A DNA stretch of 64,000 bases from contig JADKGA010000004.1 in the NCBI GenBank assembly GCA_016717165.1, positions 248,001 to 312,000 on the forward strand. The letters are read 5' to 3'. Every line of letters begins with the position of its first letter. Within the stretch, counting starts at the first letter, position 1. This DNA is from Candidatus Lutibacillus vidarii. Its GTDB lineage: Bacteria; Actinomycetota; Actinomycetes; Actinomycetales; Dermatophilaceae. Both the position numbers and the translations under genes were made by a program. The notes under the pieces were generated by a model that saw only the letters and a list, made by a program, of their open reading frames with translations, searched no databases and was not told where the DNA came from. This document shows positions 33,892 through 42,528 of the stretch, piece by piece.

Positions 33892-36800
33892 ATGACCAAC
33901 GACCTTGGCCCTGAGTTCGCGGCATATCCCGTCGCAGCCGTACCCGGCGCAACCGCGCGGTGGCACGACGGCGGTGTCCGGATCACCACCCCGCTCGGGG
34001 CCGTCGAGGTGCGTTTTGCCATGCCGAATGTCGGCCGCCCGCACTTCCCCGGACCAGCGGGAGACCAGGTGCAGATCCTGGAACCCGACGCCGTGACCGG
34101 CACCGTCCAGGGCAAGGTGGATGACCCGGACGCGCTGGTCCGGGCCGCGCTGTCGGGACGCATCGCTGCCCTGGCGACCGGCGACCCGACGACCGTGGTC
34201 GTGACCACGCTCGGTCCGGGGCAGCAGCAACCGGACGGCTCGTGGGCCTGGCCAGTGCTCGGCGCTGCGCCTCAGCGGCGGTTGCTCGACATCGCGCTCG
34301 CCGACGGCGACGGTTGGCGGGTCATCGCGCCGCACGCGGTCTACTACCGCGCCGACTGGTCCGACTTCGGCCTGGCGCACTTGACGGACACCCACGTGGC
34401 CCGGCGGATCGACCTCTTCAAGCCGACCCTGCGCGGGTTGGGCCGCGCCGAGGCCGCCGACAGATTGCTCAACTGGAACGACCGGTTCCGCGGGTTCGTC
34501 CGGTTCGCCAACGCCCTGCACGACGCCGGTGAGCTGGACGTCATCGTGGCGACCGGCGACCTGATCGACTTCCAGTTCGAGACCACCGACGACCCCCTGG
34601 GCGGCGGCAACTCACTCTTCCTGCGCGAGCTCGTGCTGGGCACGGCCCCCGGCCCCGACTTCCCGAACGTCGAGGAGCTGCGGGTGCCGATCCTGATGAC
34701 GCCCGGCAACCACGACTACCGACACAACCCCTACCAGCTGATCTTCGACATCCACTCCTGGGGCAAGGACTGGAGTCGGCTGCACAACCACGCCGACTAC
34801 AACCTGGGCAAGGACGACGCGATCGCGTTGACGAACGCCCTCTACTTCCCCGGCGGGGACGACGTCCCCAATATCGACGAGGACGACGCGGCGGCGATGG
34901 TGGCCATCGAGCCATCCCTGCGCGCTTGGCGCGAGCATCTCGCCGACCCGCAGACCAGCGTGGTCACCCTCGGGCCGCACCGGCTGGTCCTGGTCGACTC
35001 GTCCCACGACGTGGGCACGGTGACCACGATGTGGGAGGCCTTCAAGAGTTGGATCGGCGCGGTGGGCGAGGACCAGCGCACCTTTATCGGCGGGTCACCG
35101 AACTGCGAGGGCATCACCGACGGCGAGTACGAGCTCGCGATCACGGCGATCGACGAGGCTCCTGACGAGGGCCTGGTCATCCTCGCCATGCACGCGCCGC
35201 TGGTGAACCCATGGAACACCGAGTACCCGTACTACCTCCGCGAGACCCAGCGGCCCGCCAACGCCAGCCACGCCTGGTGGTATGCCGCGCGGCATACCTC
35301 GCCGTTGAACAGCCTGGACGGCGACTGGGTGCGTGGCCAACACAAGGACTGGTTCGGCCGCGACGGTGAGGGCGAACCGCCCTACCTCAAGCGCGGCAAC
35401 AGCCAGGACCTGCTCGACTTCGGGGTGTCCCGGGGCAAGGCGGACGACCTGATCCGCGCCGTCGTCGGCTACGGGCGGCGGCGTCCGGCTGACCTGGTGC
35501 TCGCCGGGCACACGCACCGCAACAACGAGATCAGGCTGAGCGTCGTCGGGGACGAGCTGGGCTACTTCCTCGACTTCTACACCCAGAACCCGCGCCAGTA
35601 CTACGAGACCCGGTTCGTCACCGCCGACGACGCCAAGGCGACTCTGGCGACGAGGACGAACAACACCCCGTACTCGGTGCGGTCCAGCGCCACCTACGTC
35701 CACGTCGACGAGGAGGCGCTGCCCGACACCGCGCCGTGGCCGATGCCGTATGCCGCCAAGCACGGGTATGCCGTCCAAGTGCCCCCGTATGCCGATCCGC
35801 TGGACCGCGCCGCGGACAAGCGCGACTGGTGGTCCCGGCACCGGCCGCTGCTGCTCCAGACCGGCGCCCTCGGCCCGATGGAGAACAACCAGGTGAGCTT
35901 CAGTGGCTTCCGGTTGATCTCGGTGCACGACAACGTCATCCAGCAGGTCCACTACCTGCCGATCGAGCGGCTTGAGGCGGCCGGGTTCACGCTCAGCCTC
36001 GAGGCTGCGGCCGCGGTCGACGGCCCTCGTGGGGTGCGTCACCGGGAGCGGTCGCGGCGCTTCGCGCTGCCGAAGCCGGCCGGCGCCCCCGCGGTGCTCC
36101 TTCCCGGCTCGGGGGGGCACTCGGCCATCTACCGGGACACCGAGGGCTTCCTCGTCGAGAACTGGGACGTGCCGGGCTCGGCGGGGGGCGGGCGCCTGGC
36201 GGACCGCGCGCTGGCCCCGGCGGCGGCCGGTGACCCAACGACCTTCCTCGACCCGCAGGGGACCAATGTGGTCGTCTATCGCGCTGTCGATGGCGGGATC
36301 CACACCCTCTACTGGAGCGGGACCGCGCCGGCTGCGCATGACGACCTGAGCGGCTACGCCCAGGCGCCGGCGGCGGCCGGCGAGCCCGCGGCATACCAGC
36401 TGGCCGGCGGCAGCCACATCGTCTATCGCCGCGCGGACGGACATCTGCAGGAACTGTTCTGGATGGGCGTCGACCCGGTCCAGACCGCGTGTCTGACGGA
36501 GTATGTCGAGGCGCCGCTGGCCGCCGGCGACCCGAACTCCTACCCGGTCACCACCGCTGGGCAGAACATCGTGATCTACCGCGGGGTCGATGGGCACGTG
36601 CACTCGCTCTACTGGGCCGATGGCCCGACCGGGCACGACGACCTCTCCGGCTGGACCCAGACTCCCGATGCTGTCGGCGTGCCGGTCGGGTATCACCTGA
36701 CCGCCACCGACACCCACCAAGTCGTCTATCGAGCCGTCGACGGGCATCTGTATGAGATTTGGTGGCAGGGGGTCGCGCCGGCCTCGGGGTGGGACCTGGT

Positions 36801-37083
36801 CGCCGCTGCCGGTTCGCCTGGGGCGGCTGCGGATCCGGCCTGTTGGTTCGTGCCCGCGACCGGGATCAAGCATGTGGTCTATGTCGGGACCGACGGGCAT
36901 CTGCACGATCTGGCCTGGGCGCCCGGGTCGGGCACGCCGGTGTGGACCGACCTCACGGCGTATGCCGTCGCGCCGCAGGCGTTGCCGGAACGGGTGAGCG
37001 CGTTTGCCGATCCCGGGTCGGCGGTCTGCCGGGTTCTCTATCGCGCTGCCGACCAGGAGGTCCATGAGATCCGCTGGGGCTGA
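33892..37083 (+). CDS. metallophosphoesterase fused to a seven-repeat lectin-like beta-propeller
   Basis: The 1,063-residue protein starts at an ATG with AGGAGAAGG in front. The first 160 residues are beta-rich and unassigned. A calcineurin-type phosphoesterase follows: LTDTHVARR (D-x-H), VIVATGDLIDF (G-D-x-x-D, about residue 221), TPGNHDY (G-N-H-D, about 266), ILAMHAPL and LVLAGHTHRNN (G-H-T-H, about 539). Residues about 740-1063 hold seven repeats of about 50 residues with the core (H/N)VVYRxxDGHLHxLxW...HDDLS...APxAAGDP, the pattern of fucose-lectin-like propellers. No signal peptide is visible, which is odd for a lectin module. The substrate is unknown. Confidence 0.85.
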   Translation: MTNDLGPEFAAYPVAAVPGATARWHDGGVRITTPLGAVEVRFAMPNVGRPHFPGPAGDQVQILEPDAVTGTVQGKVDDPDALVRAALSGRIAALATGDPTTVVVTTLGPGQQQPDGSWAWPVLGAAPQRRLLDIALADGDGWRVIAPHAVYYRADWSDFGLAHLTDTHVARRIDLFKPTLRGLGRAEAADRLLNWNDRFRGFVRFANALHDAGELDVIVATGDLIDFQFETTDDPLGGGNSLFLRELVLGTAPGPDFPNVEELRVPILMTPGNHDYRHNPYQLIFDIHSWGKDWSRLHNHADYNLGKDDAIALTNALYFPGGDDVPNIDEDDAAAMVAIEPSLRAWREHLADPQTSVVTLGPHRLVLVDSSHDVGTVTTMWEAFKSWIGAVGEDQRTFIGGSPNCEGITDGEYELAITAIDEAPDEGLVILAMHAPLVNPWNTEYPYYLRETQRPANASHAWWYAARHTSPLNSLDGDWVRGQHKDWFGRDGEGEPPYLKRGNSQDLLDFGVSRGKADDLIRAVVGYGRRRPADLVLAGHTHRNNEIRLSVVGDELGYFLDFYTQNPRQYYETRFVTADDAKATLATRTNNTPYSVRSSATYVHVDEEALPDTAPWPMPYAAKHGYAVQVPPYADPLDRAADKRDWWSRHRPLLLQTGALGPMENNQVSFSGFRLISVHDNVIQQVHYLPIERLEAAGFTLSLEAAAAVDGPRGVRHRERSRRFALPKPAGAPAVLLPGSGGHSAIYRDTEGFLVENWDVPGSAGGGRLADRALAPAAAGDPTTFLDPQGTNVVVYRAVDGGIHTLYWSGTAPAAHDDLSGYAQAPAAAGEPAAYQLAGGSHIVYRRADGHLQELFWMGVDPVQTACLTEYVEAPLAAGDPNSYPVTTAGQNIVIYRGVDGHVHSLYWADGPTGHDDLSGWTQTPDAVGVPVGYHLTATDTHQVVYRAVDGHLYEIWWQGVAPASGWDLVAAAGSPGAAADPACWFVPATGIKHVVYVGTDGHLHDLAWAPGSGTPVWTDLTAYAVAPQALPERVSAFADPGSAVCRVLYRAADQEVHEIRWG

Positions 37084-37155
37084 GCGGGTGGGCCGCACCC
37101 GCCGGGCGACCTATCGGGATTGACGATGAATGGTCCGGGCGGGAGCGTGGGCGAC

Positions 37156-37608
37156 ATGGAGTCCGAGCGGTTCGTCGCCCTCTTCCACGAGGCATACCTG
37201 GCATTCCATCGACGGTCCGGTCGCCGGGGGCAGCTGACGAATGCCTCCCGCTCGGTGCTCCTTCATCTCGCGCAGGCAGGGCCGCTGAGCATCGGCGAGG
37301 CGGCTCGGCATCTCGACCGGGCCCAGTCGGTCGTGAGCGACATCGTCGCCCAGCTCGAGGACAAAGGCCTGCTCGAACGCGAGAGGGACCCCTCGAACGG
37401 GCGGCGGACCCTGGTCTGGCTCACACCGGAGGGCCTGGACCGGCTGCGTGAGGACAGCACCCCGCTCGACGTGGGTCTCGTCGCGAGCGCGCTCGACCGG
37501 CTCGATACCGGCACCCGCGAGGGCCTCCTCCGGGGCCTCGCCGCGCTCGTGGAGACCGGCACCCACCCCAACCACGACTCAGGAGCACCTGATGACGACG
37601 ACATGTGA
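37156..37608 (+). CDS. MarR-family transcriptional regulator
   Basis: The product is about 150 residues. ESERFVALFHEAYLAFHRRSGRRGQLTNASRSVLLHLAQAGPLSIGEAARHLDRAQSVVSDIVAQLEDKGLLERERDPSNGRRTLVWLTPEGLDRL is a complete MarR winged helix with the wing D-x-x-N-G-R-R. An upstream ATG (37126) and TTG (37120) are alternative starts; the region between them has no family similarity. The gene overlaps the zinc-ribbon gene by 17 bases, so the two are co-transcribed. Confidence 0.87.
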   Translation: MESERFVALFHEAYLAFHRRSGRRGQLTNASRSVLLHLAQAGPLSIGEAARHLDRAQSVVSDIVAQLEDKGLLERERDPSNGRRTLVWLTPEGLDRLREDSTPLDVGLVASALDRLDTGTREGLLRGLAALVETGTHPNHDSGAPDDDDM

Positions 37609-37825
37609 GAGCTGCGGTATGCCGATCGAGACTGGTCCCTACTGCCCGCACTGCACGACCCCCGACGGCACGCTGCAGGACTTCGAGACGCGCTTCGAGA
37701 CGATGGTCGCCTGGCAGGCTCGACGGGCTCCACACGCTTCGCGCGCCGAGCTCGAGGCCCAGACCATCGCCTACCTGCAGACGATGCCCGCCTGGCGCGA
37801 CCACCCTCGCGTGACGGGCGGCTGA
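37592..37825 (+). CDS. small zinc-ribbon protein
   Basis: The 77-residue protein opens MTTTCESCGMPIETGPYCPHC, a C-x2-C...C-x2-C zinc ribbon. A helical part follows with LQDFETRFETMVAWQAR and a tail AQTIAYLQTMPAWRDHPRV that is conserved in this family. Members are usually found next to a regulator gene, as here behind MarR. Function unknown; a ligand or regulator-partner role is only a guess. Confidence 0.75.
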   Translation: MTTTCESCGMPIETGPYCPHCTTPDGTLQDFETRFETMVAWQARRAPHASRAELEAQTIAYLQTMPAWRDHPRVTGG

Positions 37826-38018
37826 CCCCGTCGGCGGGCCCACTCAGAGTCCGGGCCAGGGACCGGGATCTGACGTATCCGCCTGGCCGAATGGAGGACG
37901 AGTTCTGCCCACCGCGTCTCACGTGGTGCCAGCCGCCCTGTCTGCGGCGGAGCGATGACGGCGGAGGTAGAGACAGATCGGTTCTTCGTCCGGCATCTGA
38001 CGCCCCCGCTCATCGTCG

Positions 38019-38477
38019 TCAGGAGGGATCGGGTTCTGCCTCGGTTCTGGTCAGCTCTTCGGCGAGCATGAAGATGATCCCGCTGGGGCCACGGACGTAG
38101 GTGAGCTTGTAGATGTCTTCGTAGGTCGCCACGCCGCGCAGCGGGTGGCAACCATGCGCCGCGGCGATCTCGAGAGCGGCGTCGATGTCGTCGACGGAGA
38201 AGGCGACGCGGTGCATGCCGATCTCGTTGGGCTGGGTCGGTTCGGTCTCGATCGCATGGGGATGGATGTACTCGAAGAGCTCGAGGCGGCCGTTGCCGTC
38301 TGGGGTCTGGAGCATGGCGATCTTGGCGTGGTTGCCGTCGAGACCCACGGCGGTGTCGGTCCAGTCGCCGCTGACGGTGGCCCGACTCAGGACGGTCAGT
38401 CCGAGGTGGGTGAAGAGGGCGATCGTCTCCTCGAGGTCTCGGACAGCAATGGCGACGTTCTCCATCTTGATGGGCAT
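38019..38477 (-). CDS. VOC-family (glyoxalase/bleomycin-resistance fold) protein
   Basis: The 152-residue protein starts MPIKMENVAIAVRDLEETIALFTHLGLTVLSRATVSGDWTDTAVGLDGNHAKIAMLQTPDGNGRLELFEYIHP, the first beta-alpha-beta-beta-beta module. The second module is IGMHRVAFSVDDIDAALEIAAAHGCHPLRGVATYEDIYKLTYVRGPSGIIFMLAEEL. Candidate metal ligands are the E in LELFEY, the H in MHRVAF and the E in FMLAEEL. Reaction not predictable. I use the ATG at 38477; the frame is open further upstream only by chance. Confidence 0.85.
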   Translation of the reverse strand: MPIKMENVAIAVRDLEETIALFTHLGLTVLSRATVSGDWTDTAVGLDGNHAKIAMLQTPDGNGRLELFEYIHPHAIETEPTQPNEIGMHRVAFSVDDIDAALEIAAAHGCHPLRGVATYEDIYKLTYVRGPSGIIFMLAEELTRTEAEPDPS

Positions 38478-39010
38478 ACGGTCAGAGCGCCGAGCTCGAT
38501 GCAGCGCTGAAGAAGGCCGCGGCGACGCAGGCCTACGTCGTTGGTGTTGATCGGCCAGGGGGAGGTGAGGAACCGCCTGCACGCGAGGGTGTCGCGTTCG
38601 TAGATGCCCACGCGCTCCCACCCGATGAACCGTTGCGTGCGATCGCGGACACGGCGCCCGTTCCCCTGCGGCGAGCCGAGGCTGCCCCGACGACCACCAG
38701 CTGGGCCGATTGGTCGATCGCCCGGGGTTCCCCGACCTGCGCGGATGCTCCTGGTGCGAGCACCTTCTCGACACTGATCATCGGCGCGCCCAGCGTACCT
38801 CCGCGACGTACTGGCTCATCGCGAACCGGTATGTCCGCAGCGGCCAAGGCCGGCCGTTGGCGGGTCGGGGCCGATCGGGTACGGGCCGACGAAAACGCCG
38901 GTGTAGCTGACTCGAGGGCGATCCGGTAGGCGCCGACCTCGGGCAGTGGGTCACCCTCGGTCAGGTAGTCCTCGGCCATCCCGCTCCCGGCGGTCTTCTT
39001 TCCGCGCAGC
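38478..39010. other. decayed coding region between VOC and the toxin-antitoxin copy
   Basis: No intact gene is visible. On the minus strand one frame near 38,480-38,640 reads RFIGWERVGIYERDTLACRR and then FLTSPWPINTNDVGLRRRG, which looks like the end of a real protein I cannot name. Near 38,880-39,010 another frame reads the start of an ASCH-like protein. The fragments point to several deletions. Confidence 0.4.
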
Positions 39011-39090
39011 TGGAGGTCGATGAGCTGGTCAGCCACATCAGGGTTCCCAGGACTGGCGACGGTGACAGGACCCGCAGGACGGCTCTCCGG
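38880..39090 (-). pseudogene. ASCH-domain protein, N-terminal fragment
   Basis: The minus strand reads NPDVADQLIDLQLRGKKTAG, then SGMAEDYLTEGDPLPEVGAYRIALES. This resembles the ASCH-family opening (L-x-L-x-x-GKKTAxSG...G-x-PLPxVGxYxIxLD). The family's later block (AEGEGD-xSLAYWRxAHxxFF) is missing. The first 14 or so residues also occur in the second copy of the 804-bp duplication, where the rest is lost. Confidence 0.5.
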
Positions 39091-39242
39091 CTCGAGAGTG
39101 GCTAGGGAGGAGCACCGAACTGGTGTTGTTCCGGGGTGAGGTCCATGGCCGAACCGTCGTGGCCCAGGTGTCGTCACGTAGTGACCTGACGGCGGCAGAA
39201 GAGCGCATCCCGTTTTGGGATGCATCTTGGTACCATGAGGGT

Positions 39243-39476
39243 ATGACCACCCAGATCGCCGTACGGCTCCCCGACCACATGGTCGCATTCCTCGACGCCA
39301 GCGTGGCTGACGGCAAGGCACCGAGCCGCGCGGCATTGGTGGCCGCCGCAGTGGAACGGCAGATGCGGTGGCAGGCCGCACAGCAGGACGCGGAGACCCT
39401 GCGCACGGTTGGTACCGCCGACGACCTCGATGATCTTGTGTCATGGTCCGTTGCGCACGCGACGCTCGAGCCCTGA
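39243..39476 (+). CDS. ribbon-helix-helix antitoxin, copy 1
   Basis: The 77-residue protein MTTQIAVRLPDHMVAFLDAS begins with the short RHH strand (QIAVRL), followed by helices VAFLDASVADGKAPSRAALVAAAVERQMRWQ. The C-terminal part (ETLRTVGTADDLDDLVSWSVAHATLEP) is acidic, as expected for the toxin-neutralising tail. TACCAT lies six bases before the ATG, giving a leaderless transcript, and the promoter is probably autorepressed. The toxin gene starts 4 bases after its stop. Confidence 0.87.
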   Translation: MTTQIAVRLPDHMVAFLDASVADGKAPSRAALVAAAVERQMRWQAAQQDAETLRTVGTADDLDDLVSWSVAHATLEP

Positions 39477-39480
39477 AGCC

Positions 39481-39801
39481 GTGCGTGAGATCTGTCAGGC
39501 CCGGCTGGACAAGACGCGCCCCGTCCTGGTCCTGACAAGAGACGCGGCCCGATCGGCCATGACGAAAGTGACCGTCGCACCGATCACCTCGACGGTGAAG
39601 GGCCTGTCCGGCGAGGTTCCCGTCGGGCTGGCCAACGGTCTGGATCATGAGGGGGCGGTGTCGATCGACAATGTCGTCACGATTCCGGCCACACTGCTCG
39701 GCAGGACGGTGGGCTTCCTGAGCGGCTCACAAGAAGCGCTGCTCGCCAGAGCCATCGTGCTTGCCTACGACCTCGACCTGCCGCTCCTCGACGAGCGCTG
39801 A
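39481..39801 (+). CDS. MazF/PemK-family endoribonuclease toxin, copy 1
   Basis: The 106-residue protein starts with GTG at 39481. VREICQARLDKTRPVLVLTRDAARSAMTKVTVAPITSTVKGLSGEVPVG, NGLDHEGAVSIDNVVTIPATLLGRTVGFLS is a full MazF/PemK barrel, with the conserved R-P-V-L-V-L-T-R-D strand, T-V-A-P-I-T and the D-N-V/Q-T region. MazF toxins cleave single-stranded RNA at short motifs and arrest growth. It is paired with the RHH antitoxin at 39243. Confidence 0.88.
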   Translation: MREICQARLDKTRPVLVLTRDAARSAMTKVTVAPITSTVKGLSGEVPVGLANGLDHEGAVSIDNVVTIPATLLGRTVGFLSGSQEALLARAIVLAYDLDLPLLDER

Positions 39802-39867
39802 ATCAGCGACGGCCACCCTCACACGGGCTTTCGGTCGAGCCGCGGTGGTCTTGGATAGCCTGAGTTC

Positions 39868-40755
39868 GTGGGTACACCCTGCGGTCCAGCCAGCCTTGAG
39901 CAGGTGCTCACTGCGCAGCGCCCGGACGGCACCTGGGGTCGATCTGAGGTTCTTGCGGCCCGTATCGTGCCGACTATCTTCGCGGCTCGCTCGCTTCAAG
40001 AATCTGCTGCGCCGGGTCGAGGCCCGGCCCTGGGCCGGGCGCTGGACGTCCTCGCGGGCGTGGCCGTTGTTGACGGTGGCGGGGCCATCCGTGGCACGCG
40101 CGACTCGGTGCTCTCCTGCTACACCGGCATGCTCGCCCTGCTGTTCCTTCGCGCGGGACGAGGTCGTCAGGCCACGCCGCTGATCGAGTGGATCCTGCGC
40201 TTTCAGCCGGTCGCCTTCGGAGACCGGACCTATCACCGGCCGCAGGCGCATTGGGATGACTACTTGGCGCACCGCTACGGCGGGTGCATGGCACGCTCGA
40301 CATGCCTACTCGGGCTCATCCCCACCATCCAGGCGCTCGTCGAAGCCCGACGGTCCCTCGCGGTCGACACCAGCGCTCAAGAGACTGCCTTCCGCGATCT
40401 GCTCACCGAACGGCGGCTGATCTTCGGCAGGGGCGGGCAGATCATGCCGCTGGGGGGGCGGACCAAGGCGGACCCGGACGGCACCCGTTGGCTGGCACCA
40501 GCCTTTCCCCTGAACTATGTCGTCGACATGGTCGCCCTCGCCCACGTGGCTCGTGAGGTCGGCCTTCCCTGGGATGCCATGCCGGAGGCAGCGAACCTCA
40601 TCCGGTCCTGGGGGCTGCCCGAGGGAGGCTGGCCCATGCTGGGCACCAGGCAGATCGAGTACGCCTACCGACCTGACCCCGTCGCGCGTCACCGTCGCAG
40701 TGAGATCATCACCCGCCGTGTCGAAGCACTGGGCTTACCGTTGTCTTCCGCGTGA
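39868..40755 (+). CDS. terpenoid-cyclase/prenyltransferase-fold (alpha-alpha toroid) protein
   Basis: The 295-residue protein begins GTPCGPASLEQVLTAQRPDGTWGRSEV. QRPDGTWG is a QW-type repeat of the squalene-cyclase fold, and another appears as LIRSWGLPEGGWPML near the C-terminus. Helical segments pair regularly between them (IVPTIFAARSLQE, CYTGMLALLFLRAG, CMARSTCLLGLIPTIQAL, YVVDMVALAHVARE). Without a DxDD or DxxDD motif a cyclase reaction is not supported; many such proteins are uncharacterised. The GTG start lies six bases behind TAGCCT (leaderless). It is 54 bases behind the duplicated segment. Confidence 0.6.
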   Translation: MGTPCGPASLEQVLTAQRPDGTWGRSEVLAARIVPTIFAARSLQESAAPGRGPALGRALDVLAGVAVVDGGGAIRGTRDSVLSCYTGMLALLFLRAGRGRQATPLIEWILRFQPVAFGDRTYHRPQAHWDDYLAHRYGGCMARSTCLLGLIPTIQALVEARRSLAVDTSAQETAFRDLLTERRLIFGRGGQIMPLGGRTKADPDGTRWLAPAFPLNYVVDMVALAHVAREVGLPWDAMPEAANLIRSWGLPEGGWPMLGTRQIEYAYRPDPVARHRRSEIITRRVEALGLPLSSA

Positions 40756-40811
40756 GACGCGCGCTGCCTGGGCCACGGTGGCGCCGGAGCTGATTCTCGG
40801 TCTGGTGTCGA

Positions 40812-41714
40812 TCAGGATCGCGTGTCTGGGTCCTCTCTCGTCGCCGTCGCCCGGAAGGACGCCGGCGTCGACCCGGTCACCGCCTTGAACTCGCGGCTCA
40901 GGTGCGCCTGATCGGCATACCCCAGGTATGCCGCGAGCCCGGCGAGGTCGGTCTCGCCCCGGCGCAACCGGTCGGCCGCCTCGTGCAGGCGCCGCCGCTG
41001 GACCAACCAGCGGGGCGTCAGTCCGAGGCGCCGGGCCATCATCCGCTGCAACGAGCGCTCCGTGAGCGCGAACCGGGCGGCCAGCTGGTCGACCCGCAGC
41101 AGCTCGGGGTCACCTTCGACCGACTCGACGATGGCGTTGACCTGGGCACCCTCCTCGTCGAGCGTGACGTGAGCTCGGACGGCGTCCTCGATGAGCGCGG
41201 CAGCGGCCCGTTGAGCGGCCGGATCGGTCGGGTCGGGGGACATCACCGACCGGACCGCCGGGATCAGGGCGGACCACGGCATACCGAGGTTCTCGAGGTC
41301 CACCCACGTGTCGGTGAGGTGCGAGACGGGTCGACCGGCGACCAGCCACCCGGCACCGGGCTGCAGCGCCAGCCCGACCACCCAGCCGCGGCCGGCGAGG
41401 GTGACCCGGGACAGGCCGCGGACCACGCCATAGAAGCGCGCGTAGTCGCTCCCGACGACCACCTGACAGCACGGGTAGTTGAGGACGTGCTGCTCCCACT
41501 CCTGGCCAGCGGGGATGTCCCACACCGGCACCCAGATGTGCCGGACCCGGTCGGCGAGGTCGGCCGACGGCTCGTGCCGAAAGACCGGCGGGCTCGGGCG
41601 ACCCTGCACCCGCAGGTGTGCCTTGGCGACCGGGTGGTCCGGGCCGATCGCCCCGCCACGATGTCGCGAATCTTCAAGACCGGTCAGTGTCGGACCCCTC
41701 ACGCTGAGTGTCAT
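40812..41714 (-). CDS. AraC-family transcriptional regulator
   Basis: The product is about 300 residues. After an N-terminal DUF6597-like sensor region (SADLADRVRHIWVPVWDIPAGQEWEQHVLNYPCCQVVVG...GRPVSHLTDTWVDL) there is a double HTH: LRVDQLAARFALTERSLQRMMARRLGLTPRWLVQRRRLHEAADRL and GLAAYLGYADQAHLSREFKAVTGSTPASFRA. The ATG at 41714 shares CATG with the start of the divergent TIGR03086 gene. A GTG a few codons in is an alternative. The last 126 bases are duplicated at 52791-52916. Confidence 0.87.
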   Translation of the reverse strand: MTLSVRGPTLTGLEDSRHRGGAIGPDHPVAKAHLRVQGRPSPPVFRHEPSADLADRVRHIWVPVWDIPAGQEWEQHVLNYPCCQVVVGSDYARFYGVVRGLSRVTLAGRGWVVGLALQPGAGWLVAGRPVSHLTDTWVDLENLGMPWSALIPAVRSVMSPDPTDPAAQRAAAALIEDAVRAHVTLDEEGAQVNAIVESVEGDPELLRVDQLAARFALTERSLQRMMARRLGLTPRWLVQRRRLHEAADRLRRGETDLAGLAAYLGYADQAHLSREFKAVTGSTPASFRATATREDPDTRS

Positions 41715-42258
41715 GACGACTGTCTTCTTGTCACCGTACCGAGCGGCCCTGACACCGCTCACCGACACCATCGCATCGATCACCGACTGGTCGGCCGCGT
41801 CCCCGTGTGAGGGGTGGAGCGCCCTGGACGTCCTGGACCACGTGCTGACGACCCAACGTGGCCTGCTCGCCGAACGGGGCATCACCCTGACACCCGCCCC
41901 GGACATCCCCGCCGACCCCGCCGCAGCGTGGGCCGAGCACTCGACCATGGTCGCCGGGCTGCTCGACGACCCGGCAATCTCCGGCATCGCCTATGACGGC
42001 TTCTTCGGGCCGACCACCCTCGGGGAGACGGTGGACCGGTTCTACGTCTTCGACATGCTCGTCCATCGCTGGGACCTGGCCCGGGCCGCGGGCACCGACA
42101 CGAGCTTCACCGAGGCCGAGCTCGACCTCATCGAGGCCTCGGCCGCGTCGTTCGGGCCGGCGCTCTACATGGAGGGCATCTGCCGGTCCGGTGTCGAAGC
42201 ACCGGCGGGCGCCGACCGGCAGACCCGGGTCCTGGCGATGCTGGGCCGCCGCGGGTGA
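41713..42258 (+). CDS. TIGR03086-family (DinB/maleylpyruvate-isomerase-like) metal-binding protein
   Basis: The 181-residue protein contains ASPCEGWSALDVLDHVLTTQRGLL near the N-terminus: (S/T)PC-x-GW-x-x-x-D-x-L-x-H, with the first metal His. Later it has TLGETVDRFYVFDMLVHRWDLARAAG: the second His is in H-R-W-D-L-A-R-A. These residues line a metal site in a DinB-type bundle; members may be thiol-dependent isomerases or transferases. It is divergent from AraC with overlapping start codons, so the regulator most likely controls it. Confidence 0.85.
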   Translation: MTTVFLSPYRAALTPLTDTIASITDWSAASPCEGWSALDVLDHVLTTQRGLLAERGITLTPAPDIPADPAAAWAEHSTMVAGLLDDPAISGIAYDGFFGPTTLGETVDRFYVFDMLVHRWDLARAAGTDTSFTEAELDLIEASAASFGPALYMEGICRSGVEAPAGADRQTRVLAMLGRRG

Positions 42259-42276
42259 CATCCGCCGAGCCGGCGG

Positions 42277-42504
42277 TCACCCCAGCTCGGCGAGAACCAC
42301 GGCCATGATCTCGGCCTCATAGTCCAGGTGCGCCCACCGGCCGGCGGGCCCGGAGTGGGCGCCGGCAGCTGGATGCGCCGCCGGGGCCTCGACGAAGCCG
42401 CCTTTCTCGCTCGGCACCTGGTGATCTGCACGGGCCTCGAGCGAGATGTCCCCGTCGGCAACCGCTGACACCCGGGGCGCGGGCGAGCATACCAGCGCGC
42501 CCAC
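42277..42504 (-). CDS. small conserved-looking protein, unknown
   Basis: The 75-residue frame MGALVCSPAPRVSAVADGDI, SLEARADHQVPSEKGGFVEA, PAAHPAAGAHSGPAGRWAHL, DYEAEIMAVVLAELG has regular protein composition and no rare-codon features. It may be the C-terminal domain of a longer family. It converges with the TIGR03086 gene: a small GC hairpin (CCGCC/GGCGG) lies between the two stops and could serve both. I do not recognise the family. Confidence 0.45.
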   Translation of the reverse strand: MGALVCSPAPRVSAVADGDISLEARADHQVPSEKGGFVEAPAAHPAAGAHSGPAGRWAHLDYEAEIMAVVLAELG

Positions 42505-42528
42505 GCCCCAGAGCTCGCCTCTCGGGTC

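Larger units (their letters stand above)
39011..39814. repeat. 804-bp segmental duplication, copy 1
   Basis: It starts with TGGAGGTCGATGAGCTGG and ends with CAGCGACGGCC, and is matched almost base for base by 51135-51938. The offset from the left edge to the antitoxin start is 232 bases in both. It carries the 5' end of the ASCH fragment, the promoter, the antitoxin and the toxin. Flanks differ completely on both sides. Confidence 0.9.

Noticed and set aside
35095..37098. Minus-strand open frame opposite the metallophosphoesterase propeller
   Set aside because: Periodicity only reflects the propeller repeats of the real gene.
38396..38611. Minus-strand 71-codon frame
   Set aside because: First part looks like the end of an unknown protein but it overlaps the VOC gene; recorded only as part of the decayed region.
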